Below are positions 1 to 8,292 of a DNA stretch of 17,746 nt, piece by piece (the stretch's first letter is position 1; each line of letters starts with the position of its first letter). The DNA is from an uncultured Prevotella sp. (GTDB lineage: Bacteria > Bacteroidota > Bacteroidia > Bacteroidales > Bacteroidaceae), in NCBI GenBank assembly GCA_900554545.1, contig USHW01000045.1:1-17746 (forward strand), read 5' to 3'. The notes under the pieces were generated by a model. It was not told where the DNA came from. It saw nothing but the letters and a program-made list of their open reading frames with translations, and did not search any database. The translations under genes and the position numbers were made by a program.

Positions 1-598
1 GAGACACTTCACACGTCCACTGCCTCGTGTAAGAGTAAACGCCTTCGGCATCACGGTACATCGGCACGTCTGTTGAAGATGTATCCCAGTTGTTCAATAA
101 GCCTATGATGTAATAGTAATCTGCGAACACCAGTTCCGGTATTGCCTGCACGCTGACTGTTCCCGCATCAACAAGGAACGTCTGTCCGCTGATTATTACG
201 TTGGCGTACACATGGCCGTTGAGCGTGCGTGTTTCGACAGCCTTGCCGTACAAAGTCTCGATGAGGCTCTGGATGTCGGCCTTGCTTGCCTTGCCTTCGT
301 TATCAAGGTCAACCGTCATGCTCGTTGCTCCTTCCGTGAACTCTACGCGGATGTTGCCCAAAGTTGCGCCTTCAGGCAGTTGTGCGCTTGACAGCGAGAG
401 TATCTGCACGCTGTCTTCAGTTACCGTTCCAAGGTCGATGACGGTTGTCACGCCCGTGGCCTCATAGCCCGGCAGTGCCGCCGCCGACTCTTCCTGCGGA
501 TTGCTTTGCGGCTCGGCCCAGTCGTCATACTCGTCGGTACAAGCGACGAAAGTCATCGCCGACAGCAGCAAGCCGCCTAAAAACATTATCTTTTTCAT
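1..598 (-). CDS. SusE/SusF-type outer-membrane lipoprotein, partial (3' end beyond left edge)
   Basis: The reading frame opens at ATG 598-596 and stays open for 199 codons to the left edge, so the C-terminal part is missing. The N-terminus is a lipoprotein signal: MKKIMFLGGLLLSAMTFVAC, with the lipobox cysteine at residue 20. It is followed by acidic residues (TDEYDDW), as expected for Bacteroidota surface-exported lipoproteins. The DDWAEPQSNPQEE stretch after the cysteine is typical, from memory, of SusE/SusF-like proteins of the DUF5115 type. Near the visible end, the stretch around residues 163-176 (YYYIIGLLNNWDTS) looks like the start of a SusF-type starch-binding-like domain (G-x-x-N-x-W). 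It lies 31 bp after the preceding SusE-type gene, as the last visible gene of the susCDEF-like operon. Likely role: surface glycan binding that helps the SusCD transporter. The exact family is inferred; the gene itself is clear. Confidence 0.82.
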   Translation of the reverse strand, partial: MKKIMFLGGLLLSAMTFVACTDEYDDWAEPQSNPQEESAAALPGYEATGVTTVIDLGTVTEDSVQILSLSSAQLPEGATLGNIRVEFTEGATSMTVDLDNEGKASKADIQSLIETLYGKAVETRTLNGHVYANVIISGQTFLVDAGTVSVQAIPELVFADYYYIIGLLNNWDTSSTDVPMYRDAEGVYSYTRQWTCEVS

Positions 599-629
599 GA
601 TTGTTCTTTTTTAATTATGTTTTTTGACC

Positions 630-1823
630 TTATCTCACTTCTCCCTTGTCATAGTCGAAGTCAATGTAGAGCCTCTGTCCTGCGGCGCATGTTACCGAGT
701 AATCCGCGCCTACGTTCTCTGCCCAGTTCGCTCCGATGTTGTAAGTTCCGCGCCAGAACAGGCTTCCGTTGTAGATGGTGAACTCTGTCTGCCACCAGCT
801 CAACGTAGGAATGTAGATGTAAGCGCGAAGCTCGCCACTACCCGAGAATGCAGGAGACTCCCACTGTCCGCTTGCGTCTGCCGGCGCAGTCATAGCCCAA
901 GCCGGGTCTGCCGTAGGCCAATCGCCCGTGTATGAGGCAACAGCACCTGTCACATAAGCCTCTCCCGGATAAACTTCGAGGGTTGACAACAGCTGGTTGG
1001 CCTCGCTGTCAACGGTGAACTTCATGAGTATTGCGTACCACCCTGCGTTTGCAAAGGCTATGCCGCCGTCGGCGCCTTCGCTCAGTCCGGCGTTAGCATT
1101 GTCAGTCTTGGTGGTTGTAAGTGCGTAGCCGTTGGTCTGCGAGTCGGCGCCACCCCACATCAGCGACGAGCCTGCCGCCATGTAAACCATGCCGAAGAAA
1201 TTGTTTTCAGCCGAGTTGACAACGCCGAGCTGCTTGGCCTCCGTGCCGCCGCGTATTGAAGAACCGGCAACGTAAACCTCGGTAGGAGCTGTGGCGATGT
1301 AAGAAACCACAACCTTAGGCAGCGTGATTACGTTGGATGCGCACCAGCCTACGTCAGTGCCGTTGATGTGCGCCACGAGGCGGATGTATGCCGGCATGAC
1401 TATGCCGGAGGGGTCAGCGCCGTTGTTGGCAGCCTGATACAGGGCTACGATTGCGTTGTTAAGCTGCACTCCGTTCACGTTCATGTTTGCGGTGGTGTAC
1501 GAGTCTTCGAGAGTCCTGTACGATATGTCGCCGGGAACATCAACAGTTGTTACCGACCTGAAGTTCTCGTCAAGCGACACCTGGACCTGATACACAGTGG
1601 CTGCGGGGAAACCGTATGCCGGCTGCGTGGTTGTAAGGTTTACGCTCTCCGCGTTCGACAGGTCGTAAGTGTTGTTCTCGGCATACGCCGGAGTGTTAAG
1701 CACGAAGCTATCCGGCGTGCGCAACGTGGGGTTGCTGTCGTCGTCGTTCTCGCACGATGTCATCAACGGCACAGCCACTAATGCCAACGCACCGGCGAAC
1801 AGGCTTTTTATAATGTCTTTCAT
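630..1823 (-). CDS. SusE-type outer-membrane lipoprotein
   Basis: The 397-aa product begins with a lipoprotein signal ending MTSC (Cys24), followed by ENDDD. That acidic run matches the surface-export signal of Bacteroidota lipoproteins. Residues about 30-100 (TPDSFVLNTPAY, NLTTTQPAYGFPAATVYQVQVS) resemble the SusE N-terminal Ig-like domain. The C-terminal part, from about residue 285 (YVTGAVASYTGDW, then repeated aromatic residues and LFWRGTYNIG), resembles the SusE/SusF carbohydrate-binding modules. The length is close to that of SusE in the starch system (about 390 aa, from memory). It lies 35 bp after the susD-like gene and 31 bp before the next lipoprotein gene. Likely role: a non-enzymatic surface glycan-binding protein of the SusCD complex. 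Sequence in this family diverges quickly, so substrate cannot be read from it. Confidence 0.85.
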   Translation of the reverse strand: MKDIIKSLFAGALALVAVPLMTSCENDDDSNPTLRTPDSFVLNTPAYAENNTYDLSNAESVNLTTTQPAYGFPAATVYQVQVSLDENFRSVTTVDVPGDISYRTLEDSYTTANMNVNGVQLNNAIVALYQAANNGADPSGIVMPAYIRLVAHINGTDVGWCASNVITLPKVVVSYIATAPTEVYVAGSSIRGGTEAKQLGVVNSAENNFFGMVYMAAGSSLMWGGADSQTNGYALTTTKTDNANAGLSEGADGGIAFANAGWYAILMKFTVDSEANQLLSTLEVYPGEAYVTGAVASYTGDWPTADPAWAMTAPADASGQWESPAFSGSGELRAYIYIPTLSWWQTEFTIYNGSLFWRGTYNIGANWAENVGADYSVTCAAGQRLYIDFDYDKGEVR

Positions 1824-1858
1824 AAAAGTCTCTTTTTATTATTTGAAATACTGTTGCA

Positions 1859-3532
1859 TTAATAACCTTCGTTCTGCGAAAGGTTGCCGTTGTTCCTTAT
1901 GTCGTCGGCCGGAATAGGATAAACGTTGTAGTGTGACGATACTGACGTACCTTCGGCTACGCCGCCCTTCCAGTCCCAGATGTACTTGCTGCCAGCGAAA
2001 CAGCCGAAGCGCACGAGGTCGCTGCGGCGACGGCCTTCCATGAAGAACTCGCGGCACCACTCGTCAAGGATGTCCATCTCTGAAGTGATAGACGCCAACA
2101 GGCGCGTATGGGCGCGGCCACGCAGCTCGTTGATGTCGGCGAGCGCGTCGTTAAGGTTGCCGCTCAGGCGCCACTTCGCCTCGGCGCGTGTCAGGTAAGC
2201 CTCGGCGAAACGTAACAGAGGAATGTCCGTATCGGCCCATGACGGGTCACTGCCTGCGGTATTGTCGCTGTTGAGGTTGGTCCACTTAACAGGCGAGAGT
2301 CCGTCAGTGAAACCGCTGATTTCATCGGTTCCCGTCTTGCGCACGCCGTTGGCACATCCGCTGTAAAGCAACGCACGGTCGTCTCCTGCACGGCTGATGA
2401 CGTCAGCCACGGTTGTACCGTACTGTTCGTCGAGCTGTGCCACATCCGCCTGAGAAAGACTGGCATCGGCAGCTTCAGTTGCGAGGGGCACGTCAGAGAG
2501 TGACGGGAAGAACTTTTTGGTCAACGCCTCACGTGCGAAAAGACAAGTCCAGGTCTCCTTCATTCCGTAAACCGGCATCTGGCTGCTGCGCGCACCGGCA
2601 ATAAGCATGACCGAACCGCCGTACTGGCGCGTCCTAAGACCGTCCTGACGGATGGGCAGGATGATTTCCTGCATGGCCTCTGAGTTCCTGTCGTTGTCGG
2701 CCATGAACAGCTGTGCGTAGCCTGAGTTGCCGCTCTTCTCGTTGCGTGCAAGGTCGTAAGCACCGCTGTTTATCAGCAAGTCGCAGTAGTCGATGGCCTT
2801 CTGGTAATCCCTCACTGCACCCTTCGTGTACACCTCGGAGTTGAGGGCGAGGCGCGCATGGAGCATGTATGCCGCACCACGGTCAGCGCGTCCGAAGTTC
2901 TCAGAGTTGTTATATTCGCCCACTTCGGCCATGAGCGGCTCTATCTCTGTAAGCTCCTTGTCAAGCCAGTCGTAGAGTTCAGCTCCGCTGTATTCCACCG
3001 GAAGCTCGGTGATGTTGAACTCGGTCTTGAACGGCGACTTGCCGAACAGGTCGAGCATGTACCAATAATGCAGGGCGCGGAGGAAGCGGACTTCCGCACG
3101 GTTGCGGCTGTTCTCCTCGTTGTCGGCCACGGTTGTAAGGTAGTTGTTGAACAGCGTGATGTCGTAAGTCAGACGGGTATATGCCCACTGCACACGGATT
3201 GAGCTGGAGTTCCAGTTCATCATCGTGATTTGCGGAATATCCGTATCGGTCTGCCAAGCCCACATCAATTCGTCGGTAGGCAGCTCCTGGAGGTTGAACG
3301 TGGTACGGTAGAAGCCCGATTCGCCCTCGTCGTCGCTCAAGTCACCGTTTCCTGCGCCTCCGTCCTGGCCGGTAAGGCCGAGCGTGGCGTAGCATTTTGC
3401 CAGCAGGCCCATCGGGTCAGCATCGGGAGACGACTGCGGGTCGATTGAACCTATGTCCAAATCGTTGACACAGCCGGTAAGGCCTACGGTCAATACGGCT
3501 GCCGCTATAGTCTTTATGAATGTCTTTTTCAT
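1859..3532 (-). CDS. SusD/RagB-family surface glycan-binding lipoprotein
   Basis: The 557-aa product has a lipoprotein signal with lipobox LTGC (Cys21) and is followed by VNDLDIGSIDPQ, typical of SusD proteins. The family motif lies at about residues 145-164 (RAEVRFLRALHYWYMLDLFG), in the TPR-like helical core. Near the C-terminus are the conserved LRFAEAYLTRAEAKW and EFFMEGRRRSDLVRFG stretches, which match the SusD C-terminal domain. SusD proteins form the hinged lid over the SusC barrel and bind oligosaccharides at the cell surface. The gene is 44 bp downstream of susC and 35 bp upstream of the SusE-type gene, the standard order. The size is normal and no frame disruption is seen. Family assignment is secure; the ligand is unknown, though a plant cell-wall glycan is suggested by the neighbouring enzymes. 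Confidence 0.96.
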   Translation of the reverse strand: MKKTFIKTIAAAVLTVGLTGCVNDLDIGSIDPQSSPDADPMGLLAKCYATLGLTGQDGGAGNGDLSDDEGESGFYRTTFNLQELPTDELMWAWQTDTDIPQITMMNWNSSSIRVQWAYTRLTYDITLFNNYLTTVADNEENSRNRAEVRFLRALHYWYMLDLFGKSPFKTEFNITELPVEYSGAELYDWLDKELTEIEPLMAEVGEYNNSENFGRADRGAAYMLHARLALNSEVYTKGAVRDYQKAIDYCDLLINSGAYDLARNEKSGNSGYAQLFMADNDRNSEAMQEIILPIRQDGLRTRQYGGSVMLIAGARSSQMPVYGMKETWTCLFAREALTKKFFPSLSDVPLATEAADASLSQADVAQLDEQYGTTVADVISRAGDDRALLYSGCANGVRKTGTDEISGFTDGLSPVKWTNLNSDNTAGSDPSWADTDIPLLRFAEAYLTRAEAKWRLSGNLNDALADINELRGRAHTRLLASITSEMDILDEWCREFFMEGRRRSDLVRFGCFAGSKYIWDWKGGVAEGTSVSSHYNVYPIPADDIRNNGNLSQNEGY

Positions 3533-3576
3533 TGTTGTTTCCTTTTATTTCGTTATGTAAAACATTAACGCAGACC

Positions 3577-6500
3577 TTAGAAATTAAGGTTAAGTCCGAG
3601 CTGGAAGCTCAAAGGACGCGGATACGGGTTGCTGTCGATACCGCTTGAAACCTCCGGGTCAAGTCCTTTGTACTTCGTTATTATGAACGGGTTTTGTACC
3701 GTAAAGAACACACGTCCGGAGAAGTAATCCTGGTTGTTGTACTTCAACAGGGCCGGGAACGAGTATCCGAGAGTTATGTTCTGGCACTTCAGGTAAGAAG
3801 CGTTGCGCACGAAGTAGTCGCTAAGATAGTACTCCGAACCGCCCGTGCCGGTAAATCCGAGGTCGATGGCGGCCTGTGTCGTGTTGCTGTAAGCGCTGTT
3901 CGAGTAAAGTCCGCTTGAGCTTACTGCCGCCTTGTTTGACAGGAAGTCGTAGTAAACGTAGTTGCCGAGAGAAGCACGGAGCGCGAAGCTCAAGTCCCAA
4001 CGCTTGTAGAGGAACTTCATGGTGAGGCCCATGTAAACGTCGGCTGCCGGGCTGTGGTAGAAGTAACGGTCGTCGCTGTTGATGATGCCGTTGCCGTCGC
4101 GGTCGACGAAAGCTCCCTCGATGGGCTTGCCGTTCTCGTCGTAAACCTGCTGGTAAACCCAGAACGAGTTGGCCGGCTGGCCTACGGTGTGCGCCTGTAC
4201 GTGGGTAACGTTACCCCTTGATATTGTTCCGCCAGACTGAACGATATAGCCGTCGTCGCCACCGATGAGTTCGGTTATCTCGTTGTGGTTCCAAGAAACG
4301 TTGTACTGTACGTCCCAGGTGAAGTCCTTGGTAACGATTGGTTTCGCGCCGATAGAGAATTCAACACCGTAGTTCTTGAGCGAACCGATGTTCTGCGCCA
4401 TGCGCTGCGCGAAGTTCATCAGCGCCGGTATGGTTACCTCCTGGATAAGGTCTGTCGTCTCGCGGTAGTATCCGTCGATGTTGGCGGTGATGCGGTTGTT
4501 GAGGAACGCGAAGTCAAGTCCGGCGTTCCATGTCGTCGTTGTCTCCCAGGTAAGCTCGGGGTTGTACCTGTCCGAGCGCACTGTATAATAATAGGTGTCG
4601 CCGAAGGGGTACTGAGCGTACGAGTTGCTGGTGGTGTAAAGCGGCGAGTAAAGGAAGTCGTAGCCGATGTCCTGCTGACCGGTCTGTCCCCAGCCGAGGC
4701 GGAGCTTAAACTCGTTCCACCACTTGAGGTTCTTCATGAACTTCTCGTCGTTGATGCGCCATGCCAACGCTACAGAGGGGAAGTAGCCCCACTTGTGGCC
4801 TTTGGCGAAGCGTGAAGAACCGTCGGCACGGAACGTTGCGGTGAGCATGTAGCGGTCGAGCAGCGTATAGTTCACGCGGCCGAAGTAAGACACGAGCGAG
4901 TTGTGCGTAGCCCACTCCTGCTCATCCTTCGACGAAACGTTGTAAGCCACGTCGTTGTAGCTGTCCCAGCCGCTGCCGGCGTTCCATCCGTTGCGGTGGT
5001 AGTGTGACTCCTCGCCGCCCACCATTACGTCAATGTTGTGAGCGCCGAATGTGTGCTGGTACTGTGCGTAGGCGTTGGCCGTGATGCTGTACTTGTAGTA
5101 CTTCGTCACGCCGTTCCAGCCGTAGTAGTTGTTGTCGTAAGAATACGGCGATGTCCAGTCGTCCTGCGTACTTGAAGTATACTGTCCGCCGAAGCTTGCG
5201 TGCAGGTGCAGGTCCTCGAAGCCGTGAATCTTGTAATCCATCTCGATGTTACCCGTGAAGTCGCTCGAATGGGCGATGCAGCTCTTTTGGTTGAGGTAGG
5301 CCACGGGGTTCTGCGGAGTGTTGGTATTTGACGTGTAAGTCCAGTTCGGGTCAGGATAAGCGTCAGTTCCCTGGTAGTTCTGGTAGTATCCGCCGAAGAA
5401 CGCGTCGCCTATTGCGCTGTGGTCGTAGACGGGACGTGTGGGGTCCATCGCCAGTGCGCCGCCGACAACTGCACCTGCGTCAACATAGCTGTCTTTCTCG
5501 GCCATGAACTTAGCCGTTACGTTGAAGTTCAAGTGGTCGTCGAGGAACGACGGCGCGAGGTTTACCGACGCGTTAAAACGCTTCATGTAAGAGTTCTTTA
5601 TGATACCGCTGTCGCTCTGGTATCCGGCCGACACACGGTAAGGCATGTTCTTCAGTCCGCCGGTGATTGAGAGGTTGTGGCTTGTGCTGACAGCCGTGCG
5701 GAAGATTTCGTCCTGCCAGTCGGTGTTGGCCGTGCCGAGTGCTGCGGCTCCTTCGCCGATTACGTCAGCCACGAGCGCGCGGTACTGGTCGCCGTTCAAC
5801 ACGTCGTAACGCTTCTGCGTGGTTGAGATTGTCACGTCGCCGTTGTACGAGAACTTGGGTCCCGTGCCCTTGCGTCCTTTCTTCGTGGTGATGATGATGA
5901 CACCGTTCGACGCGCGCGAACCGTAGATGGCTGTTGCCGAAGCGTCCTTCAGCACGGTGAAGGTCTCGATGTCGTTCGGGTTAATCATCGCCATCACGTT
6001 GCTCATGCCGGTAGCCGTATTATTGTCGATGGTCAGACCGTCGACAACGAGCAACGGGTCGTTGCTCGCGTTCAGCGACGAGCCGCCGCGGATTCGGATT
6101 TGCGCTCCGGCACCCGGCGAACCTCCGGCTGTGATAACATCGACACCGGCCACCTTGCCCACGAGCATGTCAGAGGCGCTGCTGGTGATACCCTTGCTCA
6201 TCTCGTCGGGCTTGATTGCCGTCACGGAGCCGGTCAGGTCTTCCTTCTTGGCGCGGCCGTAACCGATAACCACAACGTCGGTGAGCAGCTGGGTGTCGTC
6301 CTGCAACGTTACGACCATGTTGGCCGAAACGGGCAGTTCCACCGTCTTGTAGCCGATGTAAGACACTTGTATTTTCGCTCCTGGCGCGGCCTTGATTGTA
6401 AAGTTGCCGTCAAAGTCGGTTATGGCTCCGCCGTCCTGCCCTATGACACGGATGGTGGCACCGATAATCGGTTCGCCGGAAGCATCTTTCACGATACCTT

Positions 6501-6597
6501 TGACGTCATTCTGCGCAAAGGCTCCTACTGATAGGAACAGTCCAATCAACAAGGACATGAGCCTAACAGGGGTCTTGAATTTTACCTGCTTCATCAT
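3577..6597 (-). CDS. SusC/RagA-family TonB-dependent outer-membrane glycan transporter
   Basis: The 1006-aa protein is in the normal SusC size range. A signal peptide spans about residues 1-28 (cleavage after GAFA). Residues about 31-98 form the carboxypeptidase-regulatory-like domain common in SusC (VKGIVKDASGEPIIGATI). A TonB-box-like stretch TDVVVIGYG lies at 106-114. The plug domain runs to about residue 240, with IRIRGGSSLN, PLLVVDGL and YGSRASNGVIIITTKKG. The rest is a beta-barrel ending LSFQLGLNLNF, whose C-terminal aromatic residue is usual for outer-membrane barrels. It imports oligosaccharides into the periplasm using TonB energy, with the SusD protein as lid. It is the first gene of the minus-strand operon, divergent from the LacI-type regulator. 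There is no N-terminal signalling extension of the FecA/anti-sigma type, so regulation probably comes from the adjacent LacI protein. Start chosen: MMK; the second Met is equally possible. Confidence 0.97.
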   Translation of the reverse strand: MMKQVKFKTPVRLMSLLIGLFLSVGAFAQNDVKGIVKDASGEPIIGATIRVIGQDGGAITDFDGNFTIKAAPGAKIQVSYIGYKTVELPVSANMVVTLQDDTQLLTDVVVIGYGRAKKEDLTGSVTAIKPDEMSKGITSSASDMLVGKVAGVDVITAGGSPGAGAQIRIRGGSSLNASNDPLLVVDGLTIDNNTATGMSNVMAMINPNDIETFTVLKDASATAIYGSRASNGVIIITTKKGRKGTGPKFSYNGDVTISTTQKRYDVLNGDQYRALVADVIGEGAAALGTANTDWQDEIFRTAVSTSHNLSITGGLKNMPYRVSAGYQSDSGIIKNSYMKRFNASVNLAPSFLDDHLNFNVTAKFMAEKDSYVDAGAVVGGALAMDPTRPVYDHSAIGDAFFGGYYQNYQGTDAYPDPNWTYTSNTNTPQNPVAYLNQKSCIAHSSDFTGNIEMDYKIHGFEDLHLHASFGGQYTSSTQDDWTSPYSYDNNYYGWNGVTKYYKYSITANAYAQYQHTFGAHNIDVMVGGEESHYHRNGWNAGSGWDSYNDVAYNVSSKDEQEWATHNSLVSYFGRVNYTLLDRYMLTATFRADGSSRFAKGHKWGYFPSVALAWRINDEKFMKNLKWWNEFKLRLGWGQTGQQDIGYDFLYSPLYTTSNSYAQYPFGDTYYYTVRSDRYNPELTWETTTTWNAGLDFAFLNNRITANIDGYYRETTDLIQEVTIPALMNFAQRMAQNIGSLKNYGVEFSIGAKPIVTKDFTWDVQYNVSWNHNEITELIGGDDGYIVQSGGTISRGNVTHVQAHTVGQPANSFWVYQQVYDENGKPIEGAFVDRDGNGIINSDDRYFYHSPAADVYMGLTMKFLYKRWDLSFALRASLGNYVYYDFLSNKAAVSSSGLYSNSAYSNTTQAAIDLGFTGTGGSEYYLSDYFVRNASYLKCQNITLGYSFPALLKYNNQDYFSGRVFFTVQNPFIITKYKGLDPEVSSGIDSNPYPRPLSFQLGLNLNF

Positions 6598-6625
6598 TCT
6601 GTACTTTTAAAGTTAACATTAAATA

Positions 6626-6633
6626 CAAACATA
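6626..6633 (-). promoter_or_regulatory. Second candidate -7 element of the susC promoter
   Basis: On the minus strand this reads TATGTTTG, matching TAnnTTTG exactly. It would give a very short leader (about 20 nt) before the susC start and lacks a clear -33 element. The sequence cannot decide between this and 6708-6715. Confidence 0.3.
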
Positions 6634-6707
6634 TACTATTTAAATTGGTTTTCACGGTCACATTCCCTAATGCAGTCGTAAAGGTAAGTTTTCAGGTTTC
6701 GGTAATG

Positions 6708-6715
6708 CAAAATTA
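6708..6715 (-). promoter_or_regulatory. Candidate -7 element of the susC promoter
   Basis: On the minus strand this reads TAATTTTG, an exact match to the Bacteroidota -7 consensus TAnnTTTG. It would give a transcript leader of roughly 100 nt before the susC ATG. No good TTTG -33 element is seen about 20 bp upstream, which might fit a promoter that needs an activator. A weaker match (TACCTTTA, 6679-6686), with TTTG 21 bp upstream, is also present. Confidence 0.4.
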
Positions 6716-6768
6716 AGCCTAATTATGATGTGTAGTTCTTTATTTAACAGAAAAGAACAATCTGTGTT

Positions 6769-6784
6769 GCGCAAACGGTTGCAT
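6769..6784 (+). promoter_or_regulatory. LacI-family operator-like site, left copy
   Basis: The sequence GCGCAAACGGTTGCAT is an imperfect palindrome around a central CG (core GCAAACGGTTGC). This is the form of LacI-family operators; the PurR box ACGCAAACGTTTGCGT is a close relative. Its exact reverse complement occurs at 6903-6918. It lies upstream of the susC promoter candidates and in front of the LacI-family gene, where an autoregulatory or divergent operator is expected. Assignment to the neighbouring regulator is inference. Confidence 0.55.
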
Positions 6785-6807
6785 CCGGCGGCGGCCGCCC
6801 GTTTTGC

Positions 6808-6888
6808 GAAAGACGGCCTTTTGCAAGACGAAAGGTGGCCTTTTACACGACAAAAGACGGCCTTTTGCAGGCCAATATGCCACCTTTT
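6808..6888 (+). repeat. Four-unit 22-bp-period array (copy A)
   Basis: 15-bp units start at 6808, 6830, 6852 and 6874, exactly 22 bp apart: GAAAGACGGCCTTTT, GAAAGGTGGCCTTTT, AAAAGACGGCCTTTT and the degenerate AATATGCCACCTTTT. The 7-bp spacers are GCAAGAC, ACACGAC and GCAGGCC. The same architecture, with the same 81-bp length and a degenerate fourth unit, recurs at 9666-9746 and 13067-13147. Here the first three units share one orientation, unlike the other copies, so no perfect hairpin forms. Function unknown. Confidence 0.9.
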
Positions 6889-6902
6889 GCAAAGCCGCTG
6901 GC

Positions 6903-6918
6903 ATGCAACCGTTTGCGC
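6903..6918 (-). promoter_or_regulatory. LacI-family operator-like site, right copy (inverted)
   Basis: The sequence ATGCAACCGTTTGCGC is the exact 16-bp reverse complement of 6769-6784. The match continues imperfectly inward: GCCGCTGGC here against the complement of CCGGCGGC. Centres of the two sites are 134 bp apart and bracket the repeat array at 6808-6888. Two sites suit a bivalent LacI-type protein, but they could also be the ends of a repeat element. Confidence 0.55.
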
Positions 6919-7039
6919 ATCTGTTTCCTTAAATAATATAAGGTGTAAAAGACAGCATTGTAAGCCTTTGAGTAATTTTGCAGCGGTAGTGGCAGACAGG
7001 AATTGCAGTGACGATGCTCCACATTCCGCGCGTTTGCAT

Positions 7040-7047
7040 TATCTTTG
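7040..7047 (+). promoter_or_regulatory. Candidate -7 element of the LacI-family gene promoter
   Basis: TATCTTTG matches the Bacteroidota -7 consensus TAnnTTTG. Its surroundings (TGCATTATCTTTGCAAAA) recur 66 bp downstream as TGCATTATCCTTGCAAAA, with a weaker element TATCCTTG at 7106-7113. Either could start the regulator transcript; leader lengths would be about 75 nt or 10 nt. No convincing -33 box is seen for either. Confidence 0.4.
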
Positions 7048-7130
7048 CAAAAAGATAAGGAGCGCACGGGAAATTGCGGCAAGCTCACATCCGACTCGTC
7101 TGCATTATCCTTGCAAAATAAACCACAAGT

Positions 7131-8159
7131 ATGCCAAAGGAAAACACAGTCCTGACGATGAAAGACATAGCCCGAGAACTCGGGGTGTCGGTAGCCACGG
7201 TGTCACGCGCCTTGAAAGGCAGCACGCGCATAAGCCGCGAAAAGCGCGAGGCAATAGTAGCCTACGCCAAGGAACACAAGTTCAGCCCCAACCCTATGGC
7301 CGAATCGCTGCGCAACAGGCGCACGATGAAAATAATAGGGGTCATCATACCGCAGTTCACGCACTTCTATTTCTCGTCAATCCTTGCCGGGATAGAGGAC
7401 GAGGCGCTGAAATACGGCTACCGCCTGCTCGTGGCGCAAAGCGACGAAGACTACGAGCGCGAGGTGGAAACATGCCGCGCGTTCTACGAGAACAAGGTGT
7501 GCGGCATCATAGTATCGCAGTCGAAGAACACATACAGGTACGACCACTTCCAGGAACTGATGGACAAGGGCGTGCCGCTCGTATTCTACGACCGCATCTG
7601 CACGGGCGTGAACTCGAGCCGCGTAACCGTTGACGACTACATGGGGGCTTACGCCGCAGTGGAATACATGATAAACACCGGATGCCGCAGGATTGCCTTC
7701 TACGGCTCGTCCATGAAGATGGAAATATCAAAAAACCGCTATAACGGATGGCACGACGCCCTGCGCAAGCACGGGCTTGACCCCGAGGGATGCGTCCGCA
7801 TGGAGTGCGACAACCGCGAGGACGCCGAGCGCGTCACCCCTGCCGTGCTCGAGTCAGACAACCGCCCCGACGCTTTCTTCGCCATAAACGACGACACCGC
7901 CATCGGCATAATGTACACCGCAAAGCGCATGGGGCTACGGGTGCCCGACGACATTTCCGTATGCGGCTTCACCAACGGCCAGCGCGCGGTGGCCTGCGAC
8001 CCGATGCTCACCACCGTGGAGCAGAACGGATACGAGGTGGGACGGCTTGCAGCCGACATCCTTATAGGCAAAGCCGAGGGGCGGATACCCGTGGACAAGG
8101 TGGAGAAACGCGTGGTGAGGACACGCCTGATAGTAAGGGGAACAACGAAAACAATGTGA
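7131..8159 (+). CDS. LacI-family transcriptional regulator
   Basis: The 342-aa protein has a typical LacI layout. A helix-turn-helix spans about residues 9-29 (MKDIARELGVSVATVSRAL). The hinge region at about 53-63 (PNPMAESLRNRR) includes the leucine (Leu60) that in this family intercalates at the central CG of the operator. Residues about 67-335 form a periplasmic-binding-protein-like sugar sensor, with features such as IIGVIIPQFTHFYFSSILAGIEDEA in pieces, FAINDDTAIGIMYTAKRMG and VPDDISVCGF. It is expected to bind DNA as a dimer or tetramer and respond to a sugar or sugar phosphate. Position next to susC and upstream of the two sugar transporters makes it the likely local regulator; many PULs use hybrid two-component or SusR-type regulators instead. 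ATG at 7131 gives the natural N-terminus; Met10 is a possible shorter start. Confidence 0.95.
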   Translation: MPKENTVLTMKDIARELGVSVATVSRALKGSTRISREKREAIVAYAKEHKFSPNPMAESLRNRRTMKIIGVIIPQFTHFYFSSILAGIEDEALKYGYRLLVAQSDEDYEREVETCRAFYENKVCGIIVSQSKNTYRYDHFQELMDKGVPLVFYDRICTGVNSSRVTVDDYMGAYAAVEYMINTGCRRIAFYGSSMKMEISKNRYNGWHDALRKHGLDPEGCVRMECDNREDAERVTPAVLESDNRPDAFFAINDDTAIGIMYTAKRMGLRVPDDISVCGFTNGQRAVACDPMLTTVEQNGYEVGRLAADILIGKAEGRIPVDKVEKRVVRTRLIVRGTTKTM

Positions 8160-8160
8160 C

Positions 8161-8262
8161 ACCCACCCCTACCCTCCCCAAGGGAGGGGGTTGGATTACA
8201 ATCTCTTGCCACACCCTTGAATGCATATCAAGCTCCCTCCCTTGGGGAGGGCTGGGGTGGGT
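8161..8262. repeat. Inverted repeat (26/28 matched arms) after the regulator gene
   Basis: Arms 8161-8188 and 8235-8262 are reverse complements at 26 of 28 positions and enclose a 46-bp loop. The core of the right arm is CCCTCCCTTGGGGAGGG. The left arm begins 2 bp after the LacI stop codon. The first transporter starts 30 bp after the right arm. A diverged copy of the right arm lies on the minus strand at 9857-9894. It is probably a dispersed intergenic repeat; it could also act as a strong RNA hairpin that lowers read-through into the transporter gene. Confidence 0.85.
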
Positions 8263-8292
8263 ATTGGTCGATAAACTTAATTACCTTAAACA

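Larger units (their letters stand above)
6598..7130. other. Divergent regulatory region between susC and the LacI-family gene
   Basis: These 533 bp hold no credible gene; the long plus-strand frame from 6725 runs through repeats and then out of frame inside the regulator gene. The region contains candidate susC promoter elements on the minus strand (6708-6715, 6626-6633), an inverted pair of LacI-operator-like sites (6769-6784, 6903-6918), a four-unit 22-bp-period array between them (6808-6888), and two promoter-like copies before the regulator gene (7040-7047, 7106-7113). A further plus-strand TAnnTTTG match lies at 6973-6980, without a clear -33 element. Confidence 0.75.

Noticed and set aside
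6808..6888. CRISPR array
   Set aside because: Units are 15 bp with 7-bp related spacers; CRISPR repeats and spacers are longer and spacers are unrelated. No cas genes are present.
6725..7633. Plus-strand open frame of 302 codons through the divergent intergenic region
   Set aside because: Its first part reads through the array and repeats, and its second part is the wrong frame of the LacI-family gene; composition is Arg/His-rich as in shadow frames.
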